Assembly: GCF_024137025.1 (NCBI RefSeq)
Contig: NZ_JAMYJR010000015.1
Coordinates: forward strand, 1-64,000
Length of the DNA: 64,000 nt
From: Paractinoplanes aksuensis
GTDB lineage: Bacteria > Actinomycetota > Actinomycetes > Mycobacteriales > Micromonosporaceae
Direction: 5' to 3'
The notes beneath the pieces were generated by a model. That model was not told the DNA's origin, searched no databases, and saw only the letters and a list, made by a program, of their open reading frames with translations. Position 1 is the first letter of the stretch. Each line of letters begins with the position of its first letter. Positions 1 through 9,874 of the stretch are shown one piece after another. The translations under genes and the position numbers were made by a program.

Positions 1-643
1 TGGCCGGAGCAGCCTTGGTCGCGGCCGTCTTCTTGGCCGCCGCCGTCTTGGTCGCCGGAGCGGCCTTGGTGGCGGTGCTCTTGGTGGCAGCGGTCTTCTT
101 GGCCGCCGTCGCCTTGGTGGCAGTGGTCTTGGCCGGAGCAGCCTTGGTCGCGGCCGTCTTCTTGGCCGCCGCCGTCTTGGTCGCCGGAGCGGCCTTGGTG
201 GCGGTGGCCTTGGTGGCAGTGCTCTTGGCCGGAGCAGCCTTGGTCGCGGCCGTCTTCCGAGCGGTCGTCGCCTTCGCGGCCGTGGTGGCCTTGGCGGCCG
301 TGGCCTTGGTGGCCGCAGCCGTCTTGGTGGCCGTGGCCTTCTTGGCCGGGGCGGCGGCCTTGGCGACCTTGCCGCTGGCCACCATCTCGCGGAAGGCCGT
401 GCCGGGCTTGAAGGCCGGCACAGACGTTTTCTTCACTTTCACCGGCTCGCCGGTGCGCGGATTACGAGCCGTCCGCGCATTGCGTGCCCGCTTCTCGAAG
501 ACGCCGAAGCCGGTGATGGCCACTCGGTCGCCCTTGGTGACTGCGTTCTCCACCTCGCTGATGACTGCTTCAAGAGCGGCAGTAGCCGTCTTGCGGTCAC
601 CCAGTCGGGCTGCGAGCGCCTCGATGAGCTCGGCCTTGTTCAC
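1..643 (-). CDS. hupB: HU-family DNA-binding protein with Lys/Ala-rich C-terminal tail (3' end beyond window)
   Basis: Nucleoid-associated protein that bends and compacts DNA. The reverse strand reads from a GTG at 641-643, preceded by GGGAGG at a good distance, and stays open to the window edge, so the C-terminus is missing. About residues 1-90 form the HU fold, including the DNA-binding arm segment with RNPRTGEPV. From about residue 95 the protein becomes a low-complexity tail of [14 protein letters not shown] units, as in mycobacterial HupB and Streptomyces HupS, where the tail resembles histone H1. The tail is encoded by long near-identical DNA repeats. Its total length cannot be given because the gene runs off the window. 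The fold assignment is firm; the symbol follows the actinobacterial naming. Confidence 0.93.
   Translation of the reverse strand, partial: MNKAELIEALAARLGDRKTATAALEAVISEVENAVTKGDRVAITGFGVFEKRARNARTARNPRTGEPVKVKKTSVPAFKPGTAFREMVASGKVAKAAAPAKKATATKTAAATKATAAKATTAAKATTARKTAATKAAPAKSTATKATATKAAPATKTAAAKKTAATKAAPAKTTATKATAAKKTAATKSTATKAAPATKTAAAKKTAATKAAPA
2..205. repeat. Direct DNA repeat inside the HU tail (period about 129 bp)
   Basis: Positions 2-76 and 131-205 are essentially identical, offset by 129 bp or 43 codons. Shorter units based on Lys-Ala-Ala-Pro-Ala and Lys-Lys-Ala-Ala-Thr codons fill the space between. Such repeats are prone to slippage, so tail length probably varies between strains. 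Confidence 0.85.
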
Positions 644-734
644 GATTTTCCTCCCGAACGTGAGAACTGAGGCTCGTAGGGGTCTTCTCCGTCGTTCCGA
701 GCCTCATTGGCCCAATGCGAGCCATTCTGCGCGC

Positions 735-763
735 ACCGTATGCCCTCTGACCAGCGGACACAA
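735..763 (-). promoter_or_regulatory. Candidate promoter of the HU gene
   Basis: On the reverse strand TTGTGT (758-763) is followed after 17 nt by TACGGT (735-740), which fits the actinobacterial vegetative pattern with a TANNNT -10. It lies about 90 nt upstream of the GTG start. An inverted repeat GACAC-N8-GTGTC (757-774) overlaps the -35 box and could be an operator. Confidence 0.4.
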
Positions 764-799
764 ACATTCGTGTCAAAAAACCCCTTGTGTTGCAACGAA

Positions 800-831
800 T
801 TCGCCCCCACCGGGGATGCGGTGGGGGCGAA
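800..831 (-). terminator. Terminator hairpin downstream of leuD
   Basis: A perfect 12-bp inverted repeat (800-811 with 820-831, 8-nt loop) lies about 30 nt after the leuD stop codon. An A-run follows on the plus strand and AATTCGTT on the leuD side. It separates leuCD from the HU gene. Confidence 0.7.
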
Positions 832-859
832 AAAGCGTGTTCTGACTAGGGTTTTTGCC

Positions 860-1447
860 TCAGGCGACCACCGGCTTGAACGCGGGACGTGATTTTTCGT
901 ACGCGGTGATGGATTCCTCGTGCCGCAGCGTCAGTCCGATGTCGTCGAGGCCCTCCATCAGGCGCCAGCGGCTGAAATCGTCGATCGGGAACGACCAGGA
1001 GGCGTCGTCGGCGACCACTCGGCGGCCCTCGAGGTCCACCGTGATCTGCTTTTCGGGCTCGCTTTCGGCCAGATCCCAGAGCGCCTCGACGGCCTTCTGG
1101 TCGAGCTGGACCGGCAGTAGCCCTTCCTTGAGGGCGTTGCCCCGGAAGATATCCCCGAAGCGGGCCGCGATGACCACCTTGAAGCCCCAGTCGCGCAGTG
1201 CCCAGACGGCGTGCTGACGCGACGATCCGGTGCCGAAATTGGGGCCGGCGACCAGGATTGTGGAGCCCGCGTGAGCCGGGTTGTGGAGCACGAATCCGGG
1301 ATCTTCGCGCCAGGCGCTGAACAGACCGTCCTCGAATCCGGTGCGGGTGACCCGCTTCAGATAGACGGCCGGAATGATCTGATCAGTGTCCACATCGGAT
1401 CGGCGCAACGGCATCACTTTGCCGCTGTGGGTAACGAACTTGTCCAT
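860..1447 (-). CDS. leuD: 3-isopropylmalate dehydratase small subunit
   Basis: Swivel-domain subunit of isopropylmalate isomerase. With LeuC it converts 2-isopropylmalate to 3-isopropylmalate in leucine synthesis in the cytosol. The 195-aa length is normal for the family. Recognisable blocks are the N-terminal [16 protein letters not shown], the [17 protein letters not shown] loop that contacts substrate, and [16 protein letters not shown]. Its start lies 12 nt after the leuC stop, so the two are co-transcribed, and a strong hairpin at 800-831 closes the unit. The divergent IclR gene ndgR is the likely regulator. No oddities are seen. Confidence 0.97.
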   Translation of the reverse strand: MDKFVTHSGKVMPLRRSDVDTDQIIPAVYLKRVTRTGFEDGLFSAWREDPGFVLHNPAHAGSTILVAGPNFGTGSSRQHAVWALRDWGFKVVIAARFGDIFRGNALKEGLLPVQLDQKAVEALWDLAESEPEKQITVDLEGRRVVADDASWSFPIDDFSRWRLMEGLDDIGLTLRHEESITAYEKSRPAFKPVVA

Positions 1448-1459
1448 CTTTGGTCCCTC

Positions 1460-2917
1460 TCAAGCTCTAGCTGACTCAGCCAGGTCGGCCGGGGCGGCGA
1501 GACGGCCCACGACGGCGGTGGCGGCGGCCACCTGAGGCGAGACCAGGTGTGTACGCCCGCCCTTGCCCTGCCGGCCCTCGAAGTTGCGGTTGGAGGTCGA
1601 GGCAGCGCGCTGACCAGGGCTGAGAGTGTCGGGGTTCATGCCCAGACACATGGAACAGCCCGCGAAACGCCACTCGGCGCCGGCCTCGGTGAAGACCTTG
1701 TCGAGCCCCTCGGCCTCGGCCGCCTCGCGCACCTTGTACGACCCCGGCACGATCATCATGCGGACGTCGTCGTGCACCTTGTGGCCGCGCAGGACGTCGG
1801 CCGCGGCCCGCAGGTCCTCCAGGCGCCCGTTGGTGCAGGAGCCGACGAAGACCACGTCGACCGGAACCTCTTTGAACGGGGTGCCGGGCTCGAGGGCCAT
1901 GTAGTCGAGCGCGCGCCGGGCCGCGCTGCGGTCTGTCTCCTCGATGAACTCCTCGGGGTCGGGCACCACGCTGTCGAGCGGCGCGCCCTGGCCCGGGTTG
2001 GTGCCCCAGGTGATGAACGGGCTGATCGAGGCGGCGTCGAGGATGATCTCGGTGTCGTACTCGGCGCCCTCGTCGGTCACGAGCGTCTTCCAGTACGCCA
2101 CGGCGGCGTCCCAGTCGGCTCCCTTGGGCGCGTGCTCGCGGCCCTCGAGGTAGGCGAACGTGGTCTCGTCGGGCGCGATCATGCCGGCCTTGGCGCCCCA
2201 CTCGATGCTCATGTTGCAGATGGTCATCCGGCCCTCCATGGAGAGCTTGCGGATGGCCTCGCCCCGGTACTCGACGATGTGGCCGTTGCCGCCGCCGGTG
2301 CCGGTCTGCGTGATGAGGGCCAGGATCAGGTCCTTGGCGCTCACGCCCGGGTTCAAATCGCCGACCACGGTGACCGCCATCGTCTTCGGCGTGGACTGCG
2401 GCAGCGTCTGGGTGGCCAGCACGTGCTCGACCTCGCTGGTGCCGATGCCGAAGGCCAGCGCGCCGAACGCGCCGTGGGTCGCGGTGTGCGAGTCGCCGCA
2501 GACGATCGTCATGCCGGGCTGGGTGAGGCCCAACTGCGGGCCGATGACGTGCACGATGCCCTGGTTGACGTCGCCCAGCGGGCGGATCTGGACACCGAAC
2601 TCCGCGCAGTTCTTCCGCAGGGTCTCGATCTGCGTCCGCGAGGTCGTGTCGGCGATCGTGAAGAGCTCGCCGCGCTTGGTGTTGAAGGCCGGGTCGGCGT
2701 AACCGGTCGGCGTGTTGTGATCCTCGGTCGCGAGCGTGAGATCGGTGCGTCGAACCGGGCGGCCGGCCAGGCGCAGGCCGTCGAAGGCCTGCGGGCTGGT
2801 CACCTCGTGCAACAGGTGCAGGTCGATGTAGAGCAGATCAGGCTCACCCTCGGCAGCACGCACGACGTGGTCGTCCCAGACCTTTTCGGCCAGGGTCCTC
2901 GGAGTGACTCCCACCAT
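1460..2917 (-). CDS. leuC: 3-isopropylmalate dehydratase large subunit
   Basis: Catalytic aconitase-family subunit for the second step of leucine synthesis, carrying a [4Fe-4S] cluster. The three cluster ligands are visible: Cys361 in the GSCTNGR motif and Cys421 and Cys424 in [37 protein letters not shown] is the usual substrate-site block. The 485-aa length is typical of actinobacteria. The ATG at 2917 has AGGA about 9 nt upstream. The 5' end faces ndgR with only about 25-50 nt between them, so promoter and operator must overlap. It is followed directly by leuD. Confidence 0.97.
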   Translation of the reverse strand: MVGVTPRTLAEKVWDDHVVRAAEGEPDLLYIDLHLLHEVTSPQAFDGLRLAGRPVRRTDLTLATEDHNTPTGYADPAFNTKRGELFTIADTTSRTQIETLRKNCAEFGVQIRPLGDVNQGIVHVIGPQLGLTQPGMTIVCGDSHTATHGAFGALAFGIGTSEVEHVLATQTLPQSTPKTMAVTVVGDLNPGVSAKDLILALITQTGTGGGNGHIVEYRGEAIRKLSMEGRMTICNMSIEWGAKAGMIAPDETTFAYLEGREHAPKGADWDAAVAYWKTLVTDEGAEYDTEIILDAASISPFITWGTNPGQGAPLDSVVPDPEEFIEETDRSAARRALDYMALEPGTPFKEVPVDVVFVGSCTNGRLEDLRAAADVLRGHKVHDDVRMMIVPGSYKVREAAEAEGLDKVFTEAGAEWRFAGCSMCLGMNPDTLSPGQRAASTSNRNFEGRQGKGGRTHLVSPQVAAATAVVGRLAAPADLAESARA

Positions 2918-2966
2918 CTGGACATCCTAAATTCTGGGAGGTATGTTTCGGCTTGTGGGACACAGT

Positions 2967-3653
2967 ATGAGCGGTGTCGGCGTTCTCGACAAGGCGGTCG
3001 TCATCTTGGCGGCCTGTGTCGACGGCGCCAGCCTGGCCGAACTCGTCGACCGTACGAAGCTTCCCCGGGCGACCGCACATCGCCTGGCCCAGGCCTTGGA
3101 GATCCACCGGATGCTGGTGCGGGACACCCAGGGCCGCTGGCGCCCCGGGCCCCGCCTGGGCGAGCTGGCCAACGCCGCGCCGGACGTGCTGCTGACCGCG
3201 GCCGAGCCCCTCCTTTCCGCATTGCGGGACGCGACCGGGGAAAGCGCCCAGCTGTACTTGCGCCGGGCCGACGAGCGCATCTGTGTGGCCGCGGCCGAGC
3301 GCGCGAGCGGGCTGCGCGACACGGTTCCGGTCGGCTCGGTGCTGCCGATGGTGGCCGGTTCAGCGGCCCAGATCCTGCTCGCCTGGGAACCGCCCGAGGC
3401 CGTCATGCCGCTGCTGCCGCGCTGCAAGTTCACCGGGCGCACGCTGGCCGAGGTGCGCCGCCGGGGCTGGGCCCAGAGCGTGGCCGAGCGCGAGCCCGGT
3501 GTGGCCAGTGTCTCGGCGCCGATCCGCGACCGGACGGGCCGGGTGATCGCCTCGATCTCGATAAGCGGTCCGATAGAGCGTCTCGGCCGCCGCCCGGGCG
3601 AACGGCACGCGATGGCCGTGGTGCGCGCGGGGCAACGCCTCTCCGGCCTCTGA
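2967..3653 (+). CDS. ndgR: IclR-family transcriptional regulator, NdgR type
   Basis: DNA-binding regulator with an N-terminal winged helix (SLAELVDRTKLPRATAHRLAQ, about residues 22-45) and a C-terminal IclR effector domain. The start MSGVGVLDKAVVIL matches the N-terminus I recall for NdgR/LtbR proteins, so I prefer ATG 2967 (228 aa) over ATG 2943, which adds eight residues. NdgR binds the leuCD control region in Streptomyces, and the homologue LtbR represses leuB/leuCD in Corynebacterium (established knowledge). Here it is divergent from leuC at very short range, the same arrangement. The control of leuCD is therefore inferred with good support. Confidence 0.88.
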   Translation: MSGVGVLDKAVVILAACVDGASLAELVDRTKLPRATAHRLAQALEIHRMLVRDTQGRWRPGPRLGELANAAPDVLLTAAEPLLSALRDATGESAQLYLRRADERICVAAAERASGLRDTVPVGSVLPMVAGSAAQILLAWEPPEAVMPLLPRCKFTGRTLAEVRRRGWAQSVAEREPGVASVSAPIRDRTGRVIASISISGPIERLGRRPGERHAMAVVRAGQRLSGL

Positions 3654-3848
3654 GGCCGATCTTCCCTTCCGCGTACGACATTCGACGACGACCCGGTCCT
3701 TCGTGCTGCCTTGCGCCCGGCGCCTTTTGTGCACAGTCATCGGCTCTTCGTGCACACTGAACGGCCCTGTGTGCACGTGAATCGGCCCTGCCTGCACGCC
3801 GCGATCCGGCCTGATGACCGGGCGTTCCGGCGCCGATAGGGTCGCGGC

Positions 3849-6692
3849 GTGCGGCTGTTCGGGCGGGAGAGCGAGTGCGCCACGATCGACGCCCTGCTGA
3901 CCGGGGCGCGACGGGGGCGCAGCGCGAGCCTGGTCCTGCGGGGTGAGGCCGGCGTCGGGAAGACGGCCCTTCTGACGTACGCGGTCGAAGCCACACCGGA
4001 CGCCCTGTGCCTCAGTGGCATCGAGTCCGAAGCGACGTTCCCGTTCGCCGCCCTGCACCGGTTGCTGATTCCGCTGCTGCCGCAACGCGATCAGCTCCCG
4101 GCCGGCCAGCGGGTGGCCCTGGAGGTCGCGTGCGGCCTGGCCGACGGCGCCCCGCCCGATCTCTATCTGGTCAGCCTGGCCGCCCTCACCCTGCTCGCCG
4201 GCGCGCCCCGGACGTGCGTGGTCGACGACGTGCAATGGCTCGACCAGGAATCGTTGCGATCTCTGGCTTTTGTGGCCCGGCGTCTGCACGCCGAGGGCGT
4301 GGTGCTGCTGTTCGGGCTGCGCGGCGCCGATCATCCCGAGCTGACCGGCATCCCCGCCCTGGACCTGACGGGACTGGGTCGCGAGGCCGGGGTGGCTCTG
4401 CTCGGCGAGGTGGTCGGCGGGCCGCTCGACCGGTTGGTGGCGGGCTCGATCGTCGCGGCCACCGGCGGTAATCCGCTGGCGCTGACCGATCTCGGCCGGG
4501 AACTCAGCACCGGTGAACTCACCGGCGGCATCCCGCTGCCCGACCCGATGCCGATCGGCAGCCGTCTGGAAGCGATGTATCTGGCCCGCATCAACGGCCT
4601 TCCGGCGGCCACCCGCATCTGGCTGCTGCTGGCCGCGGCCGACCCGGGCGGCGATCCGGCCCGGCTGGCCGCCGCGGCCGCCGCCCTGGGGATCTCGCCC
4701 GACGACGCCGCCCCGGCCGAGACGATACGTCTCGTCTCCGTGAGACGAGACGTATCGTTCCGGCATCCGCTGGTGCGCTCGGCCGTCTACAACGGCGCCT
4801 CCGCGGCCGACCGCCGCCGGGCCCACCTCGCCCTGGCCGGCGTGACCACCGACCCGCAGGACGCCGATCAGCGGGCCTGGCACCGCGCGACCGCGGCCAT
4901 GGGGCCGGACGACGAGACGGCGGCCGAACTGGCCCGCGTGGCCGACCGGGCCGGCGCCCGCGGCGGGCACGCCGCCCGCGCCACGTTCCTGGTGCGAGCG
5001 GCCGAGCTGACCGGCTCGCCCGACGCCCGCGCCGGATGGCTGCTGGCCGCGGCCGGCGCCGCCCTGCAAGCCGGTTCGCCGGTGCGGACGCTGGCCCTGC
5101 TCGACACGGCCGACGACACGGCGCTGGGCCCGATCGGCCGCGGCGAGGCATTGCTGATCCGGGCCGTCGCCGCCGTCAGCACCGGCGATCCCGAGGCGAC
5201 CCGCCGCGCCTCGGCCATGTGCCTGGCCGCCGCCTCGTCGTTCGCAGCGGAGGCGCCGCACCGGGCCCGGGCAGCAGTGCTCCAGGCGGCGGAACACTCG
5301 ATCTCGGTCGAGTCGGCGTTGCACGGCACGACCCAACGCGAGATCGCCGTGGCCGCCCGCGCCGGATTCGGCCACTTCTCGCGACCGGGCCCGCCCGGGC
5401 CGACACCCGATGATCCGCACCCGACGCCATCGCCGGACGAGCGCCCCGGTCCGAGCCCGCACGCCCACCCGGAAACGGGGTGGGGCGGTCAGCCCGGCTC
5501 TGACGGTCCGGCCCCCGCGCCGGCGGATCTGCTGCTGGCCGCGTACGCGAGCTTCTTCGACGGCGGCTACCCCGAATCCGGTCCGCATCTGCGCCGGGCC
5601 GTCGAGGCGATAGGCCGCGCGCCCGATGCCGAGGTGCTGCGGCACGTCGTTCTCGGTGTCACGTTCTGCACGCTCATCTGGGACGACCGCACCCGCCGGG
5701 CGATCCTGCGGCGGGCCGAGGCCCACGCGCGGGCCACCGGCGGGCTGCAGATGCTCGACCTGGTCGTGTTCCTGGCCGCGATGACCGAGACGTCGTTCGG
5801 CCGGCTCACCGAGGCCGACCGCTACGACGCGACCGGCCGCCGCATCCGGGAGTCCATCGGCGCCACCCAGGACCAGGAGCAGATCTGGCGGCACCCGCTG
5901 CTGCTGGCCTGGCGGGCCGGCGACGGCGTCCCCGAGGCGCTGCAAGGGATCCTGCCGGCGGCCGAGGCGCTCGGCTTCGGCGCGATGGTCTCGATCATGC
6001 GGCAGAGCCTCGCGCTGATCGCGGTCGGCCGCGGTGACTACGCGGCCGGTCTGGCCCAGCTCAGCAAGCTGGTCGAACTCGGGACGCCCGGCCTGTACTC
6101 CCGGGTCCTGCCCGACCTCGTCGAATGTGCGCTGCGGGCCGGTGACCGCCGGATCGCCAAGCTGGCCTACGGCGATCTGGCCGTCGCCGTGCGGGCGAGC
6201 GGGACGCCGTGGGCGCGGGGTCTGCTGGCGCGATCCCGGGCGTTGCTGGCGGCCGGGGAGTCGGCCGAACCGCATTATCGGGAGGCGATCGAGCTGATGT
6301 CGGGGACCCTCGCGGTGGGCGATCGGGCGCGGGCCCATTTGCTGTACGGCGAATGGCTGCGACGCCGGCGGCGGCGTGGGGATGCGCGGGAGCAACTGTC
6401 GGCGGCCTTGCGGCTGTTCGAGTCGGAGCGGGCCGAGGCGTTCGCCGGGAGGGTGCGTAGTGAGCTCGCCGCCCTCGGCGGTCGCGTCCAGAATTCCGTA
6501 CAAGAAAACGACACGGCCCTGACCCCGCAGGAGGCCGCCGTGGCCCGGCTGGCCCGGGCCGGAGGGACCAACGCCGAGATCGCGGCCCATCTGTATCTGA
6601 GTGCCAGCACCGTGGATTACCACCTGCGCAAGGTGTACCGGAAGCTCGGCGTCCGCTCGCGCCGGCAGCTCCGCGAGAATTTGCACGATTGA
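3849..6692 (+). CDS. LuxR-family transcriptional regulator with AAA/NB-ARC-like ATPase (LAL family)
   Basis: Large ATP-binding regulator of 947 aa. The N-terminus has Walker A GEAGVGKT (about residues 32-39) and a Walker B-like [10 protein letters not shown] (about 122-131). The middle is a long alpha-helical, TPR-like region with an Arg/Pro-rich insert near residues 510-545. The C-terminus has a GerE/LuxR helix-turn-helix starting [18 protein letters not shown] and containing [20 protein letters not shown]. Start is GTG 3849, where RLFGRE begins the conserved N-terminal motif. MalT-like LALs usually activate catabolic or secondary-metabolism genes. The three hydrolase genes that follow are plausible targets, but this is inference. 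The coding sequence contains a striking perfect hairpin at 4722-4758. Confidence 0.93.
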   Translation: MRLFGRESECATIDALLTGARRGRSASLVLRGEAGVGKTALLTYAVEATPDALCLSGIESEATFPFAALHRLLIPLLPQRDQLPAGQRVALEVACGLADGAPPDLYLVSLAALTLLAGAPRTCVVDDVQWLDQESLRSLAFVARRLHAEGVVLLFGLRGADHPELTGIPALDLTGLGREAGVALLGEVVGGPLDRLVAGSIVAATGGNPLALTDLGRELSTGELTGGIPLPDPMPIGSRLEAMYLARINGLPAATRIWLLLAAADPGGDPARLAAAAAALGISPDDAAPAETIRLVSVRRDVSFRHPLVRSAVYNGASAADRRRAHLALAGVTTDPQDADQRAWHRATAAMGPDDETAAELARVADRAGARGGHAARATFLVRAAELTGSPDARAGWLLAAAGAALQAGSPVRTLALLDTADDTALGPIGRGEALLIRAVAAVSTGDPEATRRASAMCLAAASSFAAEAPHRARAAVLQAAEHSISVESALHGTTQREIAVAARAGFGHFSRPGPPGPTPDDPHPTPSPDERPGPSPHAHPETGWGGQPGSDGPAPAPADLLLAAYASFFDGGYPESGPHLRRAVEAIGRAPDAEVLRHVVLGVTFCTLIWDDRTRRAILRRAEAHARATGGLQMLDLVVFLAAMTETSFGRLTEADRYDATGRRIRESIGATQDQEQIWRHPLLLAWRAGDGVPEALQGILPAAEALGFGAMVSIMRQSLALIAVGRGDYAAGLAQLSKLVELGTPGLYSRVLPDLVECALRAGDRRIAKLAYGDLAVAVRASGTPWARGLLARSRALLAAGESAEPHYREAIELMSGTLAVGDRARAHLLYGEWLRRRRRRGDAREQLSAALRLFESERAEAFAGRVRSELAALGGRVQNSVQENDTALTPQEAAVARLARAGGTNAEIAAHLYLSASTVDYHLRKVYRKLGVRSRRQLRENLHD
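4722..4758. repeat. Perfect 17-bp inverted repeat with 3-nt loop inside the LAL gene
   Basis: The arms 4722-4738 and 4742-4758 are exact reverse complements separated by CGT. They encode part of the [13 protein letters not shown] segment between the ATPase region and the FRHPL motif. The arm itself is a near palindrome (ACGATACGTCTCGT), like a TetR-type operator half. See the finding. Confidence 0.95.
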
Positions 6693-6744
6693 CTACGCGT
6701 CGCACGGGATGCGCTCATGGACGCGCTCCCACAACGATCGGCGC

Positions 6745-7578
6745 ATGGCCTTCGTGAGAACCGCCGACGGGGCGGAGATCTTCTACAAGGACTGGGGCGC
6801 GGGCCGTCCGGTCGTGCTCAGCCATGGCTGGCCGCTCAACGCGGACAGCTGGGAGGCGCAACAGCTCTTCCTGGCCGATCACGGCTATCGGGCCATCGCG
6901 CACGACCGCCGCGGGCACGGCCGGTCGACCCAGACGTGGGCCGGCAACGAGATGGACACGTACGCCGATGATCTGGCCACGATCATCGACGCGCTCGATC
7001 TGTGGCGGGTCACGCTGATCGGTTTCTCGACCGGCGGCGGCGAAGTGGCGCGCTATGTCGGGCGGCACGGCACAGCCCGGATCGCCCAGGTGGTGCTGGT
7101 GTCCGCGGTGCCGCCGTTCATGCTGCGGACGCCCGACAACCCGGGCGGGCTGCCCGGCGAGATCTTCGACAGCCTGCGCGCGGGTTCGCTGGCCGACCGC
7201 TCGCAGCAGTACCGGGATCTGGCCGACGGCCCGTTCTTCGGCCACAACCGGCCCGGCGCCGACGTGTCGTCCGGCATCCGGCACGCCTTCTGGCGGCAAG
7301 GGCTGCAGGCCGGGCACCGCAACGCCTACGAGTGCATCGCCGCCTTCAGCGGCACCGACTTCCGCGCCGACCTCGACGCGATCGACGTGCCCGCCCTGAT
7401 CATCCACGGCGACGACGACCAGGTGGTGCCGTTCGCCGTCGGCGGCCAGGCTTCGGCCGCCCGCCTCAAGTACGCCCGCCTGACCGTCTATCCCGGTGCG
7501 CCGCACGGCATCACCGACACCCACCGAGAACAACTCGCAGCCGATCTGCTGGCCTTTCTGAAGGAGTTCGACGCATGA
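6745..7578 (+). CDS. Alpha/beta hydrolase, non-haem chloroperoxidase/arylesterase-like
   Basis: A 277-aa alpha/beta-hydrolase of the cofactor-free haloperoxidase/esterase group. The N-terminus [16 protein letters not shown] and the oxyanion segment [11 protein letters not shown] are typical. The nucleophile elbow is [12 protein letters not shown] (Ser is the nucleophile), the acid lies in [10 protein letters not shown], and the His in PHGITDTH. I start at ATG 6745 because the open frame upstream overlaps the LAL gene and has no family similarity. The stop overlaps the next gene's start (ATGA), indicating translational coupling. The true substrate cannot be told from sequence. Confidence 0.9.
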   Translation: MAFVRTADGAEIFYKDWGAGRPVVLSHGWPLNADSWEAQQLFLADHGYRAIAHDRRGHGRSTQTWAGNEMDTYADDLATIIDALDLWRVTLIGFSTGGGEVARYVGRHGTARIAQVVLVSAVPPFMLRTPDNPGGLPGEIFDSLRAGSLADRSQQYRDLADGPFFGHNRPGADVSSGIRHAFWRQGLQAGHRNAYECIAAFSGTDFRADLDAIDVPALIIHGDDDQVVPFAVGGQASAARLKYARLTVYPGAPHGITDTHREQLAADLLAFLKEFDA

Positions 7579-8363
7579 AGCCCATCGTTCTGGTCCACGG
7601 TTTCTGGGTGACCCCGCGCAGCTGGGAGCACTGGAAGGCGCACTACGAGGCCAAGGGTCACCAGGTCATCGCGCCCGCCTACCCCGGTTTCGAGGTCGAG
7701 GTCGAGGCGCTCAACGCCGACCCGACGCCGGTCGTGAACGTGACCGTGCCGCAGATCATCTCCCACTTCGAGGAAGCCATCCGCGCCCTGCCGGAGCCGC
7801 CCGTCATCATCGGGCACTCGGCCGGCGGCGCGTTCACCCAGATCCTGCTCGACCACGGGTTCGGCTCGGCCGGCGTGGCCATGAACTCGGCCCCGACCGA
7901 GGGTGTGCGGGTGGTGCCGCTGTCCCAGCTGAAGTCGACCTTCCCCGTGCTCAAGAGCCCGGCCAACCGGCACAAGGCGATCCCGCTGACCTTCGAGGAA
8001 TGGAAGTACGCCTTCACCAACACGTTCACCGACGACGAGGCGCGGTCGCTGTACGAGCGCTACGCGATCCCGGCCAGCGGTGGCATCCTGTGGGGCGGCG
8101 TGCTGGCCAACTTCCAACCCGGCCACCAGGACACGTGGGTCGACTACCACAACGACAACCGGGCGCCGCTGCTGTTCGTCTCGGGCTCGGAGGACCACAT
8201 CATGCCGCCGGCCATCCAGGAGTCGAACGCCAAGCACTACAAGTCCAACACCATCACCGAGCGGCGCGAGTACGAGGGCTACGCCCACCTGCTGCCGGCC
8301 CAGAAGGGCTGGGAGCAGATCGCCGACGACGTCCTCGAATGGGCCCTGGCCCACGGCAAATGA
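7575..8363 (+). CDS. Alpha/beta hydrolase
   Basis: A 262-aa soluble hydrolase starting [20 protein letters not shown]. The nucleophile elbow is [10 protein letters not shown], the acid probably lies in GSEDHIMPP and the catalytic His in EGYAHLLP. No signal peptide is seen. It overlaps the stop of the preceding hydrolase by 4 nt (ATGA) and overlaps the next gene the same way, so 6745-9100 reads as a tight three-gene operon. The two hydrolases are only distantly related. I cannot name a substrate. Confidence 0.88.
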   Translation: MKPIVLVHGFWVTPRSWEHWKAHYEAKGHQVIAPAYPGFEVEVEALNADPTPVVNVTVPQIISHFEEAIRALPEPPVIIGHSAGGAFTQILLDHGFGSAGVAMNSAPTEGVRVVPLSQLKSTFPVLKSPANRHKAIPLTFEEWKYAFTNTFTDDEARSLYERYAIPASGGILWGGVLANFQPGHQDTWVDYHNDNRAPLLFVSGSEDHIMPPAIQESNAKHYKSNTITERREYEGYAHLLPAQKGWEQIADDVLEWALAHGK

Positions 8364-9100
8364 CGCTCACAATCACGCACATCGGCGGCCCGACGACGCT
8401 GCTCGAGCTGGGCGGCGTACGGCTGCTCGTCGATCCGACCTTCGACGCCCCCGGCCGGCGCTACTCGTTCGGCTGGGGCACGTCGTCACGCAAGACGGCG
8501 GGCCCGGCTCTGTCTGCTGATTCGCTGGGCCGGATCGACGGTGTGCTGCTCACCCACGACCAGCACGCCGACAATATGGACGACGCCGGCCGCGCCCTGC
8601 TGCCATCAGTTCCTGTAGTGGTGACGACGGTCGCGGGCGGCCGCCGGCTCGGAGCCACCGGACTGGCCCCGTGGCAGACCACGACGATCGGCGACCTCGA
8701 GATCACGGCCACCCCGTCCCGTCACGGCCCCGCCTGGAGCGTCCCGATCGTCGGCCCGACAACGGGTTTCGCCCTGCGCCCACCCGGCTCGCCGTCGGTG
8801 GTCTGGATCTCGGGCGACACCGTCGTCTTCCCCGGGATGCTCGAGGTGGCCGACCGCTTCACCGTCGACACCGCGATCCTGCACCTGGGCAAGGTCCAGT
8901 TCGGCCTGACCGGCCCGGCACGCTTCACGATGACCGGCCGCGACGCCGTTGCTCTGGTCGACCGGGTCAAGCCTCGGGCCGTCGTCCCCGTGCACTACGA
9001 GGGCTGGTCACACTTCCACGAGGGCCGCAACGAGATCGAGGCCGCCTTCCCACCGGGCCGCCTGATCTGGCTGAAACCCGGCCTCGCAACGGAGGTGTGA
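8360..9100 (+). CDS. MBL-fold metallo-hydrolase, UlaG-like
   Basis: A 246-aa metallo-beta-lactamase-fold protein beginning [18 protein letters not shown] with VDPTFDAPG. This is the beta-strand start of the UlaG/RomA-like group. The metal motif is THDQHADN rather than the canonical HxHxDH. Further ligands are probably in TPSRHGP, WISGDTVVF and VPVHYEGWSHF. Start ATG 8360 overlaps the preceding stop. A stem-loop at 9114-9146 lies just after the stop and appears to end the operon. Function beyond hydrolase is unknown. Confidence 0.88.
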   Translation: MTLTITHIGGPTTLLELGGVRLLVDPTFDAPGRRYSFGWGTSSRKTAGPALSADSLGRIDGVLLTHDQHADNMDDAGRALLPSVPVVVTTVAGGRRLGATGLAPWQTTTIGDLEITATPSRHGPAWSVPIVGPTTGFALRPPGSPSVVWISGDTVVFPGMLEVADRFTVDTAILHLGKVQFGLTGPARFTMTGRDAVALVDRVKPRAVVPVHYEGWSHFHEGRNEIEAAFPPGRLIWLKPGLATEV

Positions 9101-9113
9101 TCGGCCGGCTCCC

Positions 9114-9146
9114 ACGTGTCGGCGGTCAGTCCGACCGCCGGCACGT
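9114..9146 (+). terminator. Hairpin ending the hydrolase operon
   Basis: A 14-bp stem (9114-9127 with 9133-9146, one G-U pair, 5-nt loop) begins 13 nt after the stop at 9100 and is followed by TTCGTTCT. It fits an intrinsic terminator and separates the next MBL gene from the operon. Confidence 0.6.
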
Positions 9147-9190
9147 TTCGTTCTCAGGAGAAAAAACTGTCGGTCGGTGGCGATAGCTTG

Positions 9191-9874
9191 ATGGACGTGA
9201 ACGACATCTCCGTCCGCCGGGTCAACTACGGCTACTTCGTGCGCCCAGCCGAAGAGACCGGCACCGGCCACCCCCGGGTCGAGCCCACGCTGGGCTACGT
9301 GGTCACCCACCCCACGGCCGGCGTGATCCTGGTCGACACCGGCATGGGCGGCAACCCCGAGGTCGACGCCTGGTACCAGCCCACGCGGATCCCCTTGGCC
9401 GCCGCCCTCAAAGCCGCCGGCTCAGACGTCACCGAAGTCACCGCGGTCATGAACTGCCACCTGCACTTCGATCATTGCGGAGGGAATCCGGACCTGGCCG
9501 GCCGCCCCGTCTATGCCCAGCGCCCCGAACTGGCCCTGGCCCGCGCGGCGGAAAGCCACACGCTGCCCGCCCTGGTCGATCACCCCGGAGCCCAGATCGA
9601 GGAACTGGACGGCGAAGCTGAAATAGCCCCCGGCGTCCTCATCATCCCTACACCCGGCCACACCGCCGGCCACCAGTCCCTGGCCGTCCGCCGCCGCGAC
9701 GGCACGATCATCGTGGCTGGCCAGAGCCACGACAACGCCACCCTCTTCACAAGCGACGTCCTGGGCCACCAAGCAGCCGTGGGCACCCAGCCCGCATGGC
9801 TGAACCGCCTGCTAGCCCTGGACCCGAAACAGATCTACTTCGCCCACGACAACGCCATCTGGACCCCCGCCTAG
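9191..9874 (+). CDS. MBL-fold metallo-hydrolase, AHL-lactonase/AttM-like
   Basis: A 227-aa protein with the canonical zinc motif HLHFDHCGG, plus TPGHTAGHQSL and a late FAHDNAIW. This arrangement matches the N-acyl-homoserine-lactone lactonase/quorum-quenching branch, although many members act on other lactones or esters. I chose ATG 9191 because the open frame upstream runs through the hairpin at 9114-9146 and lacks family similarity. The Shine-Dalgarno is weak. It is downstream of, but probably transcribed separately from, the hydrolase operon. Confidence 0.85.
   Translation: MDVNDISVRRVNYGYFVRPAEETGTGHPRVEPTLGYVVTHPTAGVILVDTGMGGNPEVDAWYQPTRIPLAAALKAAGSDVTEVTAVMNCHLHFDHCGGNPDLAGRPVYAQRPELALARAAESHTLPALVDHPGAQIEELDGEAEIAPGVLIIPTPGHTAGHQSLAVRRRDGTIIVAGQSHDNATLFTSDVLGHQAAVGTQPAWLNRLLALDPKQIYFAHDNAIWTPA

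Noticed and set aside
15..845. Long plus-strand open frame rich in Ala/Val opposite the HU gene
   Set aside because: It is the antisense of the Lys/Ala-rich HU tail; GC-rich codons create long antisense frames and there is no start or family match.
1547..3760. 737-aa plus-strand open frame across leuC
   Set aside because: It runs antisense to leuC and then over ndgR in another frame, and the composition is that of a GC-shadow frame.
3360..6686. 1108-aa reverse open frame opposite the LAL gene
   Set aside because: The forward strand encodes clear Walker A and LuxR HTH motifs; the reverse frame is Arg/Pro/Gly-rich with no recognisable domain.
8360..9100. Defective zinc site in the first MBL protein (HDQHADN instead of HxHxDH)
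   Set aside because: I recall the same HDxHADN variant in many UlaG/RomA-like MBL proteins, so it is probably a subfamily feature rather than inactivation.
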